From contig MSJH02000137.1 of the NCBI GenBank assembly GCA_001931875.2, forward strand, positions 62,001 to 126,000: 64,000 nucleotides of DNA. Reading direction: 5' to 3'. The notes under the pieces were generated by a model. The model was not told the origin of the DNA. It did no database searches and saw only the letters and a program-made list of their open reading frames with translations. A program made the translations under genes and the position numbers. Numbering within the stretch: position 1 is the first letter of the stretch; every line of letters begins with the position of its first letter. This DNA is from Byssochlamys sp. IMV 00236 (taxonomy: Eukaryota; Ascomycota; Eurotiomycetes; Eurotiales; Thermoascaceae). Below are positions 22,366-34,399 of this stretch, piece by piece.

Positions 22366-25305
22366 ATGTCTTCCGGTGAATCAGGTCGCAGAGAGACCAC
22401 AAACAAGATCTTCTTTGCAAGTGTGAGTACCGGTTCCGCATCCCTGCTGTGTTTGCTTCCTGTGTACATCGTTATCCATTATCATTGTCGTTCTCTCTTC
22501 CGCACTCTCATAATGTTGTGGGCACTGTATATCCAAGACACAACTGAAAGCTCCATGTCTGCTCTGCTCTGCTCTTCTTTTTCTTTGATCAACCGTTTAC
22601 GGCATGTTATGTTATTTTTATTATTTCCCTCCCACATGATCGCATCGTGGCCTATTTAAGAGATGCTACAGCTGAGTCTGCCCACGACGGACTGGCCCTC
22701 TCCGGCTGCTGTGTCAGCCGGCTTCGTTTTCTCGGTGAGCGACTATCTATCGGATCTCCCACTTGAGATGCTGGACGAGAACGGGAATGGCCTGATGGTG
22801 AACCGAGACCAGCCCGGTGGAACTACAATGACTGGCGCGGGCGGACGGACGGGATGATGGATACCTGTCCGCCCCTCTTCGCGCAACAACTTGGACTTCC
22901 CCGGGAGCGCAGTGCACGATGTTGAGCGCCGGTGTCGCGACCGACGCAGAATGAGATGCACGCTATCGCCCAACGTTCTATCTATCTATCTATCCTCCCT
23001 GAAGGGCGGTGTGGTGCTGGCTGCTTTCCGTTGGCATCCCCGGCCGAGATTTCTCCATGGCGGCAGAATCGTCACCGATGCTATCGATATCTTCTCAATT
23101 AGTGGCAGTCTGGAACAGGCCGGTTATAGTCGACAGCCTGCAGGTACATCCTCTATGCTTCATCTCGTATAGTCCTCCAGGCACCCCCCGCAGCCTGCTC
23201 GATCAGTCCGGGTAAAGCAACAAGCGACCTCGGGATTTCTCGCCAAGTCGTCTCGTCTCGGGATCACCTCCCAGAGCTTGGAGGCAATTGCGGGGCAACA
23301 GCGGGGAGATCAAGTGGCCACCGCAAGCTCCGATTAATTCTCTCGAGCCTCACAAGGGGAGAGCTTTGTGTTTTGTGTCACTTGACTGCCTGTCGGTCTC
23401 GAGATCCTGCCGTCCTTCAAAAACAGTCTGCGACCCCTACTCGAGGATCAAACTGCTCCAGCCAGCGGTGGTCCGGATGTTCCGTTGTCTTTAGAAAGCC
23501 GCTCTGTTTTAATCTCAGCTGGTTCGACGCAAACACGCTGCGGGAACCGCTTGATAGATACGAAGTCGTCCGGTGGTGAAGTGGCTGCCGCCGTCAGATC
23601 CAGCAGCTCTATCAGACGAGCAAACCTACATTCCTAAGTTGCAGTCGGTTTCCAAATCAGGCCACGATGCGATACGCTATACCAGTAATGATCCTCCGCT
23701 ACATGTCCTTTTCTGCGTTACATTTTTCCCGATAACACTGTTATACCCAAATTGAAGAGTCGTCGTGTCTCCACCTGTTTCCTTTTCCATTCCTATTGGC
23801 AGTTTGCATTGATACTAGTTTACGTTTGATTCCTACTGAATCTATGGCTTCCATTTTCATCATCAAACTAACAGCATCTTTGTTCAGTCCGATGACACCA
23901 AAATATGTGTTGTCATGGTTGGGCTCCCAGCCAGGGGCAAGAGTCTCATTGCTGGCAAAGGTATAGATTTCTTCGACTCTCCCTTCCCCGACATTGATGT
24001 TAACGAGACATATCATAGCATTACGGTATCTGGCCTGGGTGGGTATTCCTGCGCGGATTTTCAATGTAGGAAACTATCGTCGACAGGGCAACCCTCACCC
24101 GCAAGCAAATTTCTTCGACCCCTCAAATGCGGAGGGAGAACGGATGAGACGAGCGGCTGCAGAGGCGGCAGTCTCTGACATGCTGCGATGGTTCAAGCAA
24201 TCGAAAGGCACTGTCGCAATCCTGGATGCGACAAACTCTACCAAAGCTAGAAGACGATGGATTCACGAGTCATGTGCAGCAGCAGGAATCGAGACATTAT
24301 TCGTCGAGTCTTGCTGCGACGATGAAGATATCATCATGAACAACATTCTCGAAGTCAAGACGACGTCCCCCGATTACGTGGGCCAGGATCCCGAGGCGGC
24401 CGCTCTAGATTTTCGCAACCGGATTCGTAATTACGAGAAAGCTTATGAGACCATCGATGAGGCGGAGAAGCACTATACCTATGTTAAACTCATCAATGTT
24501 GGCTCCACTGTTATCATCAATCATATCAAGGACTATCTATCCAGCCGGCTAGTGTATTACATCCAGAATCTCCATATCAGACCTCGCTCGATATGGCTCT
24601 CTCGGGTAAGTGATTAGTTATTGTCGCTGCAACTGTGCACTAACTAACAATGGGTAGCATGGCGAATCTGAGTACAATTTGGAGGGGAAAATCGGCGGCG
24701 ATGCGAGCATTTCCGAGCGTGGAGAGGCCTACGCGCGTGCACTACCCGAGCTATTACGAAAATCCGGCGTTCCCCCAGGCGCCAAGTTGACAGTTTGGAC
24801 TTCTACACTTAAGCGCACTATCCAGACCGCCCGCCATCTGATTGCCGAAACGGGATATGACAAGCTTGAATGGAAGGCTCTGGATGAGCTTGACTCCGGT
24901 GTTTGTGACGGCCTGACCTACGAGCAGATTGCTGAAAAGTATCCCGAGGACTTCGCTGCCAGGGATGAAGACAAGTATAACTATCGTTACCGTGGCGGCG
25001 AATCCTACCGTGATGTTGTCATCCGCCTCGAACCTATCATCATGGAGCTGGAACGGAGCGAGAATGTCATGATCGTGACACACCAGGCTGTTTTGCGCTG
25101 CATCTATGCCTACTTCCTCAACACTTCCCAGGAACAGAGTCCATGGATGGAAGTGCCACTCCACACCTTGATTAAACTGACTCCTCGTGCCTATGGCACA
25201 GAAGAGCAGCGCTTCAAGGCAGATATCCCCGCGGTGTCTACGTGGCGTGGAAAGGGCACATCCGCAAAGCATCAAGAGGTCCCCGAGGAGATGAAGCATA
25301 AATAA
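22366..25305 (+). CDS. 6-phosphofructo-2-kinase / fructose-2,6-bisphosphatase
   Basis: Makes and degrades fructose-2,6-bisphosphate, the allosteric switch between glycolysis and gluconeogenesis in the cytosol. Exons 22366-22422, 23888-23960, 24019-24605 and 24658-25305 give 454 residues. Exon 1 encodes MSSGESGRRETTNKIFFAS. Exon 2 carries the Walker A loop GLPARGKS. Exon 3 completes the kinase (LAWVGIPARIFNVGNYRR, then ILDATNSTKARRRW). The phosphatase half has SRHGESEYN, with catalytic His 240 being the first codon of exon 4. It also has TSTLKRTIQTARH, the acid in DELDSGVCDGLTYEQI, and THQAVLRC with the second His. All catalytic residues are present, so it should be bifunctional. The first intron, 1465 nt, is far longer than any other here; exon 1 is accepted because its splice and frame fit, but it is the least certain part. 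Confidence 0.88.
22977..22994. repeat. (TCTA)4.5 microsatellite inside PFK2/FBPase2 intron 1
   Basis: Four and a half perfect TCTA units, in the long first intron. Confidence 0.8.
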
Positions 25306-26013
25306 AAGCTTATCCTCGGTCATTGTTTTACGACTGTTAGCACGAGTTCTGCGGCCACCTTATCACAGTTAGCACATTGTTTTCGGGCATTATTCTAGTG
25401 TTGCGGCTTCTACGGAAAAAGGGCTTCTCCAGGGTTTGGTAGAGTGGGTGCGCATCGGTAGATCTGGGTTTGTATCTGAAAAGATACAGCAGCCCGTATG
25501 GTTCGGAGCTTCTATTGATACCATTTGTTAATTGCAACAATGAGCTGGAGGTAGCGCGATAGAGCACATAGGGGCGTTGGCATAGACACATGTATGTACA
25601 TATCCACTTGCATGGCATTGATTCAAAAATGCCCCGTTTCTCTGAATAAATTAAGCTTCTCAACCATTCTGGGATCTGTAATACCGTTAAGATATGGGAT
25701 ATCATCAGTCAACTGCAGTAAAATAACTAGAACAACTAAGCTATCGTAGTAACTAGCACTTCCACAATGTTGACTGACTGAGCTACTGATAGATGACTAA
25801 GGATTTATCTAATCACGGGTCATCCATCGCCCGGCGCATCGCCCCGGAGCGCGGACCTATGAGCTGTACGAAGGCCGCCGAACAACAACAGCATGACTAG
25901 CTGTGCATTTAGAGCTCCGAGTCTCTCACGGACATGATCGCAGCTCGCCTATATCGAAGCGAAGAGGCGGGAAAAAAACCAGGAGCTCAGGGGCCCCTCC
26001 CGTTCATTACGCG
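25306..26013. other. Intergenic, 0.7 kb
   Basis: 3' end of the PFK2/FBPase2 gene and promoter of vps39. A minus-strand ATG frame of 122 codons (25337-25705) has no resemblance and overlaps the likely 3' UTR; it is not called as a gene. Confidence 0.45.
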
Positions 26014-29000
26014 ATGTTGACAGCCTTCACGGCCCGACCGCTCGTCGAGCTCAAGCCGCGGGACAAGTCCAAGATCGAATCGGTGCTTGCAAACGGCGAT
26101 CGCTTGCTGGTTGGACTGAACAATGGGGTTTTGCGGATTTATCGAGTCAATGAGCTGGTCGAGGAGAACGCACAACAGCAGGATGAGGAAGGGAACGGGC
26201 ACGCGATAGAGAATGGGGTTCATAAGAACGGGAGTAATGGCCATGATCGTCCGGGGTCGGCATCACCTACTCAACAAGCAGCAGCAGCAAAGGTCAAATC
26301 TACGGATCTTCTACGTGAGGTGGAGAAGTTTGCGAGGTACAAGATTGAGCAGTTGGGTCTGATTAAAGAAGCGGATCTGCTTATCTCTTTATCCGGGGGA
26401 TATGTCTCCATTCACGATCTGCAGACATACCAACTTCATGAACAATTGACCAGGACGAAAGGCGCGTCTACTTTTGCAGTGACGAGAAATATTATTGAGG
26501 ATCCGGAGACGGGCGTTCCTTCGATTGTCTCCCGTCTTGCTGTTGCTGTCAAAAGGAAGATTCTCCTCTGGACATGGCGCAATTCGGAACTTGATAGCGA
26601 CACGGCAGAGATCACCTTGGTCAGCGGGGTTAAGACAATCACATGGGCGTCTGCGACGAAGCTGATCGCCGGCTTAAGTTCGAACTATATTATGGTTGAT
26701 ATCGAGAGCATGGAGATTACGGATCTGGTCGGTCCTGGGAGTATTGGCGGAGGCCCAGGGCAGGAGACCAGCAGACTAGGCGGCGTTGGAGTCGTGAGCA
26801 TGAGCTATATTGGTATGGGAGGAATGGTACCGAAGCCGCTTGCGACGCGTCTCAGAGAAGGACAAGTTCTGCTGGCTAAGGATGTCAATACCCACTTTAT
26901 TGATATTGATGGGAACTCCTTGGGAAGAAAGCAGATTCCTTGGAATCACGCGCCGGAGTCAATCGGATACTCTTATCCGTACGTCCTTGCACTACAAGAG
27001 CCTTCGAAAGGGACAGTGGAAGTGAGAAACCCGGAGACATTATCACTTCTCCAGTCAATATCCCTACCGTCAGCCAATCTCATGTACATACCCGCGCCGG
27101 ACACCAGCCTCGCCCACGCAGGAAAGGGGTTTCTAGTTGCCAGTGATCGCGTCATCTGGCGAATGGAAGCCTTGAGCTATGACTCTCAGATCGACTCTTT
27201 GGTTGAAAATGGCCAATTCGACGAGGCAATTAGTCTCATCAGTATGCTTGAAGATGCACTCCTCAAGGATAAAGCGAATCGATTGCGTGAGGTCAAACTT
27301 CAAAAGGCTCAGGAGCTATTCAATGCTCGCAAGTACCGAGATTCGCTAGATCTCTTCGCCGAAGTCTCTGCTCCTCCAGAGATTGTCATTCGGTTGTACC
27401 CTCGGATAATTGCCGGCGACATGAGCTCAGTTGTCGAAGAGTCGGATGAGTCTGAAGCTAGCCCCATCGAACCTCAGCAGAAAACAAATGGTAACCAGGC
27501 ACATACAGAAACGGTGGGCGCTGAAGATACTGGCGGGGCCAAAAATGCCGCGTATGCTCCTTCAGTGAGGTCGTTTCTTCGATCGAGGGGAGACGACGGT
27601 CCTGGTAGCGAGGTCGGAAGTATTCGTGGAAAGCCATTGGATACCGGTGTCGACAAGCGTCTTGGTAAGTGACAACTCGAATATGTATTTTCTTTTTCTC
27701 TTTCCTAACATCCTCTAGAAGGGAAGGATCTCAAGGCTGCCGTTCGTGAGCTACAGGGTTTCTTGGCTGATATTCGCCGGAGATTCCAACGATTCCTAAA
27801 CCCAGATGGCTCCCTTAGGGTGTCGCAAGTAGAGATTAGCGAATCCAATGATGAATTCACGGAATCAGTCAGGAAGCTACTTGGAATTCCCAAGGACGAT
27901 GGAGACCATGAATTTGCAGACAGGCTGCGGGAAGCTGCTAAACTGGTCGACACGACTCTTTTCCGTGCTCACATGTATGCGACTCCTTCACTCGCAGGTT
28001 CCCTCTTTCGAATCGCCAATTTCTGCGACCCAGACGTGGTTATGGAGAAACTGGAGGAGAGCGAACGCTACAACGAACTCATCGATTTCCTGTACGGGAA
28101 AAAGATGCATCGTCCAGCTCTTGAGCTCCTTCGGAAGTTTGGCCAAGCTGAGACTGAAGAAGAAAATGCACCGCAGCTCCACGGACCGAGGAGGACGGTT
28201 GCATATCTACAAAATCTACCGCCAGATATGATCGACCTTATTCTCGAATTTGCCGAATGGCCCCTGCGGGCCGATCCTGACTTGGGCATGGAAATCTTCC
28301 TGGCCGACACTGAGAATGCAGAGACATTACCACGACAACGTGTTCTTGAGTTCCTGGAGAAAGTCGATTCCGACCTTGCCGTTCGTTACCTAGAGCATGT
28401 TATCGGAGAGCTGAACGATGAGACACCAGAGCTACATCAGAGGCTGCTTACCCTCTATCTGGAGCGTCTTCAGAAGCATAAATCCGGCGAACGGAAATTT
28501 GCGGAAGAAGATGAATACGATGAGACGAAGAATAAGTTTTTGGACTTACTCAAATCGAGCGCGCAGTACTCTCCTGCTAAGATGCTTGATCGTCTTCCCC
28601 GCGATGGTGAGTGTAGGAACAGTGGACCGGAGGATCGACCATGGCTAATGCAACCTTAGACCCCGAGTTTTTCGAAGCGAGAGCGATCCTCTTTAGCAAG
28701 ATGGGCCAACACAAGCAAGCTTTGGAGATCTATGTATTCAAGATCGGGGATCACGCGAAAGCTGAGGAGTAGGTACCCCTCTTAAAATCTACTGGAGCTA
28801 TTTGGACTAACATATGCGAAAGGTATTGCAATCATATACATATGTCAGAAGATAACCAGCCCCCGGAGGGTGCGCCGTCTGGACGTATAGCACCCACAGA
28901 CGAGGGAAGCGACAAACAATCTATCTATCTGACCTTGCTCTCGCTATACCTCTCTCCTCCGCATGCGTACAAACCGCAATATGGTCCTGCTCTGGAGATT

Positions 29001-29434
29001 CTGGCCAAACACGGATCTCGATTACCGGCCAATTCCACCCTTAACCTGATCCCGGAGACACTGCCCGTCCGAGACCTCGAATTCTACTTCAGGGGCCGTA
29101 TGCGGGCGGCAAATACCATCATGAACGAAGCGAGGATTGTCGCTGGCCTTCAGAAAGTGCAGAATATCTCCACGCAAGCACAGCTGCTGCTGGGTGAAGG
29201 AGGGCGCGATCCCAGAGCGACTCGAAGTCGACATGTCACAGTTACCGAAGAGAGAGTTTGCGTCGTATGCCATAAACGATTAGGAGGAAGTGTCATCAAC
29301 GTTTTTCCAGAGTAAGTCTCTTCCCTTGTCTCCCGTCTGCCGTCGCGCAAGGATACCATTCTAACGATACTGCCACTCCCAGCAACACTGTCGTCCATCT
29401 GGGTTGCGCCAGTAGGATCAATACCACCGCGTAA
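26014..29434 (+). CDS. vps39: Vps39/Vam6, HOPS subunit
   Basis: Subunit of the HOPS tether, which binds the Rab7-type GTPase Ypt7 and drives vacuole fusion; also known in Aspergillus as AvaB. Exons 26014-27664, 27719-28606, 28660-28768, 28823-29311 and 29383-29434 give 1062 residues. The N-terminal CNH-type beta-propeller begins MLTAFTARPLVEL, with LLVGLNNGVLRIYRV. Clathrin-like helical repeats follow, for example SLVENGQFDEAISLI and RKYRDSLDLFAEV. The region after the disordered insert (about 500-560) continues RELQGFLADIRRRFQ. The C-terminus has the CVVCHKRLGGSVINVFPD motif followed by VVHLGCASR, the zinc-ribbon-like end of Vps39. The ATG chosen is the first in frame; upstream the frame is open but has only a GTG. 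All five exon joins keep frame across conserved sequence. Confidence 0.92.
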
Positions 29435-29719
29435 ATACCACTTTTGTTCTTTGCATTGTATGTACTTTAGCGGCGTCGAGAGGTCGAGATGTTTTGTTCC
29501 GGGTCGTTTCGTGGATTTCCCCAGCATGCGATGGTGGTCTGCTTCCTGCATGAATAGATACCCCAGATAGCGATGACATAGTGAAATCGAACTGGTCCAT
29601 CAAGCCGGCCAATTCCTGCGAATCTGTGGCCATGGCTATGAGCTCCTAGATTCCCATTGCAGCTGAATACCGTAGAACACGACCACAAACGTGCAAGCAA
29701 AAGGTGCGACGGCAGACGT

Positions 29720-30046
29720 CTATTCGTCCTCAACGACCTCTTCTCCATAGTTCTCTTCCTCCTTGGCCTCCTTTTCCGATTCTTTCTTGCCCTGCGCTTC
29801 CGCAGCTTTCTTGTCTTCCTCCATTCGCTCCGTCAAGAAAACATTGATCTCTCCCTGCAGCTTGGTCACAAGGCCTTTAAGTTCCGATAGATATTCCGTT
29901 TTGGTCTTGACATTCTCCTCTGGCGCAGCTGAGACGTTGAGTGTCGAGGAGAGGTGATGCTGGAATGTATGGGAAGTGGGTGGATGCGGGGAACTGTACT
30001 GGGCTTGCAGAACAGCAGTGCCGGTGGAAGAGGCAGCAGGGGACAT
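29720..30046 (-). CDS. gon7: EKC/KEOPS complex subunit Gon7
   Basis: Single-exon frame of 108 residues from ATG 30046 (MSPAASSTGT). Gon7 is a small, largely disordered subunit of KEOPS, which makes the t6A modification of tRNA and acts at telomeres and transcription. What fits is size, the early YSSPHPP motif, a helical middle (YLSELKGLVTKLQGEINVFL followed by TERMEEDKK) and an acidic Lys/Glu tail. The family is weakly conserved, so the call rests on this pattern from memory. An upstream in-frame extension to 30199 lacks support and would put coding sequence in the divergent promoter with hbrB. It is convergent with vps39 at a 285-bp gap. Confidence 0.7.
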   Translation of the reverse strand: MSPAASSTGTAVLQAQYSSPHPPTSHTFQHHLSSTLNVSAAPEENVKTKTEYLSELKGLVTKLQGEINVFLTERMEEDKKAAEAQGKKESEKEAKEEENYGEEVVEDE

Positions 30047-30433
30047 GGTGAAGATAGATAGCCACCAGGAGATATCAATAGAATGATCACCAAAGAGATG
30101 TTTATTTAATATTCCAGGACCTCCTTGCGGCGCTGGGTGCGGGATGCGATGTGAAATATCAGTTTTTCTTCCCACGGCGGGACAAAAAGTTGAAGCCACT
30201 GAGCCAGTTCGGCCGGCGGGGCGCCCAGTGCGGTTTCACTTCTTTGACGTCGGCGGAAGCAGATCGCCAGGAACATCAGCTCAGATTATGTGTCTCCCCT
30301 CCCAAGCGCAGGCTCAGCTTCAATCAACCGGTTGGATGAGAAAAGTGCCTGGCAACATGCCGATGTCTGCCAGGTAGCTGCTGCGCTGTGTGCGTTCTCC
30401 ACGCTGATTGCTTATGTTCCACCAGCCTTCACG
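30047..30433. promoter_or_regulatory. Divergent promoter, gon7 / hbrB
   Basis: 387 bp between opposite starts. The plus-strand frame of hbrB is open through about half of it but has no ATG. No site assigned. Confidence 0.45.
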
Positions 30434-33013
30434 ATGAACACGCCCTCTGTCCGCGGCACGGAGCTGCGCTCTTCGGTGGCCACCCGGTCGTCATCTGAAA
30501 CGACAAGGACAAAGAGGGCTTCTGCTGAGCTTGCTGAGCGTCCAGGTTCCTCTGGAAGTGATGTCTCGTCTGGTTCATCGAATGTGACCACGCTCTCTCG
30601 TCCTCAAGGCTCGATATACGACCCCAATGCACAGCCAGGGATAGCTCCGCATCCGCCCCGAACCTCCTCAGTGAGTAACAGCAATAACACGAGCACTGTT
30701 ACTCTGCCGACATTCACTCGTCCTTCTGCCGCCTACATGCCACAGAATGATCCTCAATCGCGCAAGTCCCCACGGGCTCCTCCCCCCGAACTGCAGAGAC
30801 ACCGTCCGCGACAACATTCCCAAGGCTTCTTCGAACCCTCCCTGCCCACTGCCACCCTATCCGATAATACAGTCATGGCGAACCTTTCAGCGTCGCAGAT
30901 CGCAGCACAGGCTGCTATGCAGCACCAAGCCTCGAATCAGCACTTACGGAAACGTTCACAGACAATCCCGAACCTCCAGGAAGAAGGCCAGAAGGCTAAG
31001 AAGGGCAGCAGAGAGTCCCCGCCTCCTCCGCTGCTGGCTCCGCAAAGTGCGACAGGAGGAGGCTTCTCAGAACAATCTTATCAGAATGGATTGGTAGGGG
31101 GTCGTGTCTTAGCAGCTACGACAGCAGCAAATGCTGCCTTTCCCAGGAGTCCAGGCCTGGCACCGTCGGCGCCGCCGCTGGAACAGCCTCCCGAACGCGA
31201 ACATAAGCACAAAGGGGAGAAGTCGAAGATGAAATTATTCTCCAAGCCGAAACACATCGCCTTGTCTCGAGATAAGGAAGGATCAGGGAAGGACAAGGCT
31301 CTTCCATCCCCGAATAAGATGGGCTTCGCAGGGCCCAGTGGGCTCTCTCGTATGGTGAATGCCTCAACAACCAGCTTGGCAGATACACTTCCTTCGGGCA
31401 ACTCGTCTATGTATAACTTGTCCAACACCTCGCAGAGCACCGTTGTCCCAGCTGATCGACAACCAAGCGAGAAGGACAAAGAGAAAGAAAAGCACAAACA
31501 CCATTTCTTATCACGGCAGAAGCTCAAACTCAAAGACAAAGATGATCACTATCATCTGCCTTTATCATCTGCATCGAGCAATTCGAGACCCTTGGATCCA
31601 AATGCTCCGCAGTCGTTATATTCGTTCACGCCGTCTTCACCGGCTCCATCTTCCACCGCATTTGGCAAGTCTGTAACAGGTCTAGATCTTCTTCATGGCG
31701 GACGAGCCCTGCGCGAGAAAAAGAAGGAAGAGAAGGCAATTGCTGCTGCAGCTTTTGATCCTACAAGGGAACAAGATTCGGCCGAGTGGCCTGCCACCTC
31801 AGGACCTGGTGCCTCCCAACTAGGACCCGGGGCATCTACACTTGGAGGCCCTGGAGGTTTTCTACATGGTGAAACTGCTTTCCGGGAAGCCCTTCAGGGA
31901 TTCGGATTGAATAACATGACTGCCGAGGATGCATGGGACTTCCTCAAAGCCAAGCTCCTAGTTATTTTCGATGGGGAAGATGTGCGGTTCGCCATCGAAG
32001 ACTTGAATAAGCTTGTTATCGTCCATATCCAACGTTGTGTCCAGAAGCTTATGCCGCATGTCATTGTGGAAGACCTCCGGGAGCTTCTCCACACTGGTTT
32101 TGCGTCTTTAGGCCACTCGCTGACAGGTATCCCGGATGAGAAGCTGGTGCCACATCTGGTGCAGATATGGATGCTGGCCTTTGGGAAGATTCTCCCCTTC
32201 ATTCAAGCCGTCTTTCTTCCGCTAGATCTCGAGTTCAAAGGCCGCGGATCGATCATGTCGTCTCGTGAAGCTAAGGAGTTCTGGGGCGCACTCCCCAGTG
32301 TGGATAACCCTGACGCGTTCATGGGCGACGAACTCGATGTTCGGACGATTGTTCTTGTTGCTTTCCGTGATACGGTCATCCTGAGTCGTTACGAGGGTCT
32401 TAAAGCGACCTTTTCTCGATTGAGTCTGGATAACATCAATGCTGGCGTCAGCAGTCTCGGCGTCACGTCCAACAGCAGCAATAGTGGCGGTCGTCCCGGG
32501 ACCGCCACCTCTCTTGATCCTGGCCTTAGCAGCTACAACTCACAATCATCTACTCTTCTGAACGCTGCTGGCAGTTACTCTTCCGATACCGCCAGCCTTA
32601 CCCGCAGCCGTGCGGAGTCCAATACATCCTCCAATCCCGACCAACATCTCTTCCAGTCTTTCTCTTCACCGTCTCATAGGCCCAGTATCACCGCTCGCTC
32701 TGTGCCGGCAACAACAGACTCTTCTCACATCATCACTGAGACTGTCGGTCGCATGCTGCAATGTGTTAGCGTGCTGGCCAGCGTCCAAACAGGAGACGAA
32801 CCGCAGGAACAAATCGAGACTTTAAGCAAGACACTGAAACACAACTGGCTTGGACGCGGGCGGACAGGCAGAGATCGAAGAGGATTTGTCGGAACCCGAA
32901 TTCGGCCGGCGGCAACTCCCAAGCAGGATAGCGATGAATCACAAACCGGCAGAACGAATGACGAGACTCAATGGAATGGACGAGATGGGGGTCTGAACTT
33001 GAGCATGCTGTGA
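30434..33013 (+). CDS. hbrB: HbrB-like TORC2-associated protein
   Basis: Orthologue of Aspergillus HbrB (hyperbranching) and yeast Bit61, a peripheral TORC2 subunit linked to cell polarity and branching. Single exon, 859 residues, starting MNTPSVRGTELRSS, the first in-frame ATG. The first 470 residues are disordered: Ser/Pro/Thr-rich, with Lys/His/Asp-rich runs (KDKEKEKHKHHFLSRQKLK). The folded HbrB domain spans about 479-665. It begins FLHGETAFREALQGF, continues LVIFDGEDVRFAIEDLNKLV, LRELLHTGFASLGHSL, and ends near LSRYEGLKATFSRL. A further Ser-rich region follows, then a short helical block (VGRMLQCVSVLASVQTG). The domain order and length match the fungal family. Confidence 0.9.
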   Translation: MNTPSVRGTELRSSVATRSSSETTRTKRASAELAERPGSSGSDVSSGSSNVTTLSRPQGSIYDPNAQPGIAPHPPRTSSVSNSNNTSTVTLPTFTRPSAAYMPQNDPQSRKSPRAPPPELQRHRPRQHSQGFFEPSLPTATLSDNTVMANLSASQIAAQAAMQHQASNQHLRKRSQTIPNLQEEGQKAKKGSRESPPPPLLAPQSATGGGFSEQSYQNGLVGGRVLAATTAANAAFPRSPGLAPSAPPLEQPPEREHKHKGEKSKMKLFSKPKHIALSRDKEGSGKDKALPSPNKMGFAGPSGLSRMVNASTTSLADTLPSGNSSMYNLSNTSQSTVVPADRQPSEKDKEKEKHKHHFLSRQKLKLKDKDDHYHLPLSSASSNSRPLDPNAPQSLYSFTPSSPAPSSTAFGKSVTGLDLLHGGRALREKKKEEKAIAAAAFDPTREQDSAEWPATSGPGASQLGPGASTLGGPGGFLHGETAFREALQGFGLNNMTAEDAWDFLKAKLLVIFDGEDVRFAIEDLNKLVIVHIQRCVQKLMPHVIVEDLRELLHTGFASLGHSLTGIPDEKLVPHLVQIWMLAFGKILPFIQAVFLPLDLEFKGRGSIMSSREAKEFWGALPSVDNPDAFMGDELDVRTIVLVAFRDTVILSRYEGLKATFSRLSLDNINAGVSSLGVTSNSSNSGGRPGTATSLDPGLSSYNSQSSTLLNAAGSYSSDTASLTRSRAESNTSSNPDQHLFQSFSSPSHRPSITARSVPATTDSSHIITETVGRMLQCVSVLASVQTGDEPQEQIETLSKTLKHNWLGRGRTGRDRRGFVGTRIRPAATPKQDSDESQTGRTNDETQWNGRDGGLNLSML

Positions 33014-34399
33014 TATTGTTGTTGTTTATCAAATCAGGGCGCAAATTTTCCTTTTCGGTCGTGACTCGATTCTTTTGTTTCGTCTGTTTTCTTGTTCCCC
33101 TACGGGTAGGATATGAGATGGCTTAGGTAGTTCTGGCGCTTGAAGCGGTAGCGAAATCATGGGGTTGGTTCTCAACACAGGTTTTATCAGAGATGTTCCT
33201 CGGCGAAACAAGAAATCCACCATTGTTTATACCCGGTTTCTACATTTGTGAATTATCTTTCCATTGAAAACACGGTCGATTTGTTCTTTTTTCTTTTCAA
33301 AATTCCAGTAGTAAAACGTAACTTGAAAGTGGAATGCTCCAAGCTCATTCATTGTATTTGACCCCGGCAAGGTCATTCTTTTCTTTATATAGATCGTAGT
33401 TGGATCGAAGCAGCTCAATCACATAACCAAAAACCATAGCCCCCACATATAGCCTTACATATACCCATGAAACCGCCACAAAAAAACTAAAAAACCAAGA
33501 TTGAAATTAAAACTTCAAAAAGAAGAAAAGCAATATCTCCCCGAGGTATATAGTGTAACCCCCAACTCCAATCTAGTCTCGTGTCAAATAGTTATAGTCC
33601 GTTATTATTATTACATATTACTACACGCCCAATCGTCCCTGCCAGCCACTTAACATCCCTGCTCTGTCGGGAAGTTTTCTGTAACAGACAGGCCACTGCG
33701 CCATGTCGGGGCAAAATGCGGGGTAAATAGTTTGTACATAGTACTGAGACATAAAAGGAGGGCAACTTAAGGTCGTGGCTGTATTTTGATTAGATATACA
33801 GTGAATGCGTTCTTCTTTTGGTTCTTTTCTTTTGCTTGATGGGACGTGGGACGTGGAAGATGTATGATTTCGCTATAATATGCAGTTGATGTATAGACGG
33901 ACGAAGCGGTATTCGATTTCTAGATAATCCTCTCTCTCCAGACCGATGATGAGTATCTATCTCCCAAAGGCCTTTCCGAGATGCGTAGTATTCGCATCGG
34001 TGCGGTCATAAAAAGAGATATCATTCGCTTAACCATTTGCTCTGAGGTCAAGAAAGGAGAGGGAGTTCAGATGAAATATGAGGAAAATACGATGTATGTG
34101 GAAAGAGTTCTTTTGTTTTGATCTTCAAAGTCTAGAGGACCCGCTCACGTACTCTGCGCTGATTCCATGAGGAATCGCTGAGACGGCAGTTCCTGACATG
34201 AGATGTTTTTTTTTTTTTTAAGTGTACTTACAGAAGCACACAGTCGTATCCGTAACAATGGGGGCAGAGGAGATACAAAATCAAAGTATCGGTCACACAA
34301 TAACAGGCGACGAAGTATCCTCATGACAACAGAGTACACGGCCAATGGCCCAAGGGGAACCAAGATGGTATCGGTAATGCTCGAACGTGCGACGAGTAG
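33014..34399. other. Convergent 3' region, 1.4 kb
   Basis: Between the 3' ends of hbrB and the Myb-like gene. AT-rich with A- and T-runs, including a 14-T run at 34206-34219. Likely overlapping 3' UTRs; no coding frame recognised. Confidence 0.5.

Noticed and set aside
25337..25705. 122-codon minus-strand ATG frame
   Set aside because: Lies in the likely 3' UTR of the PFK2/FBPase2 gene, no recognisable family and no supporting splice or promoter context.
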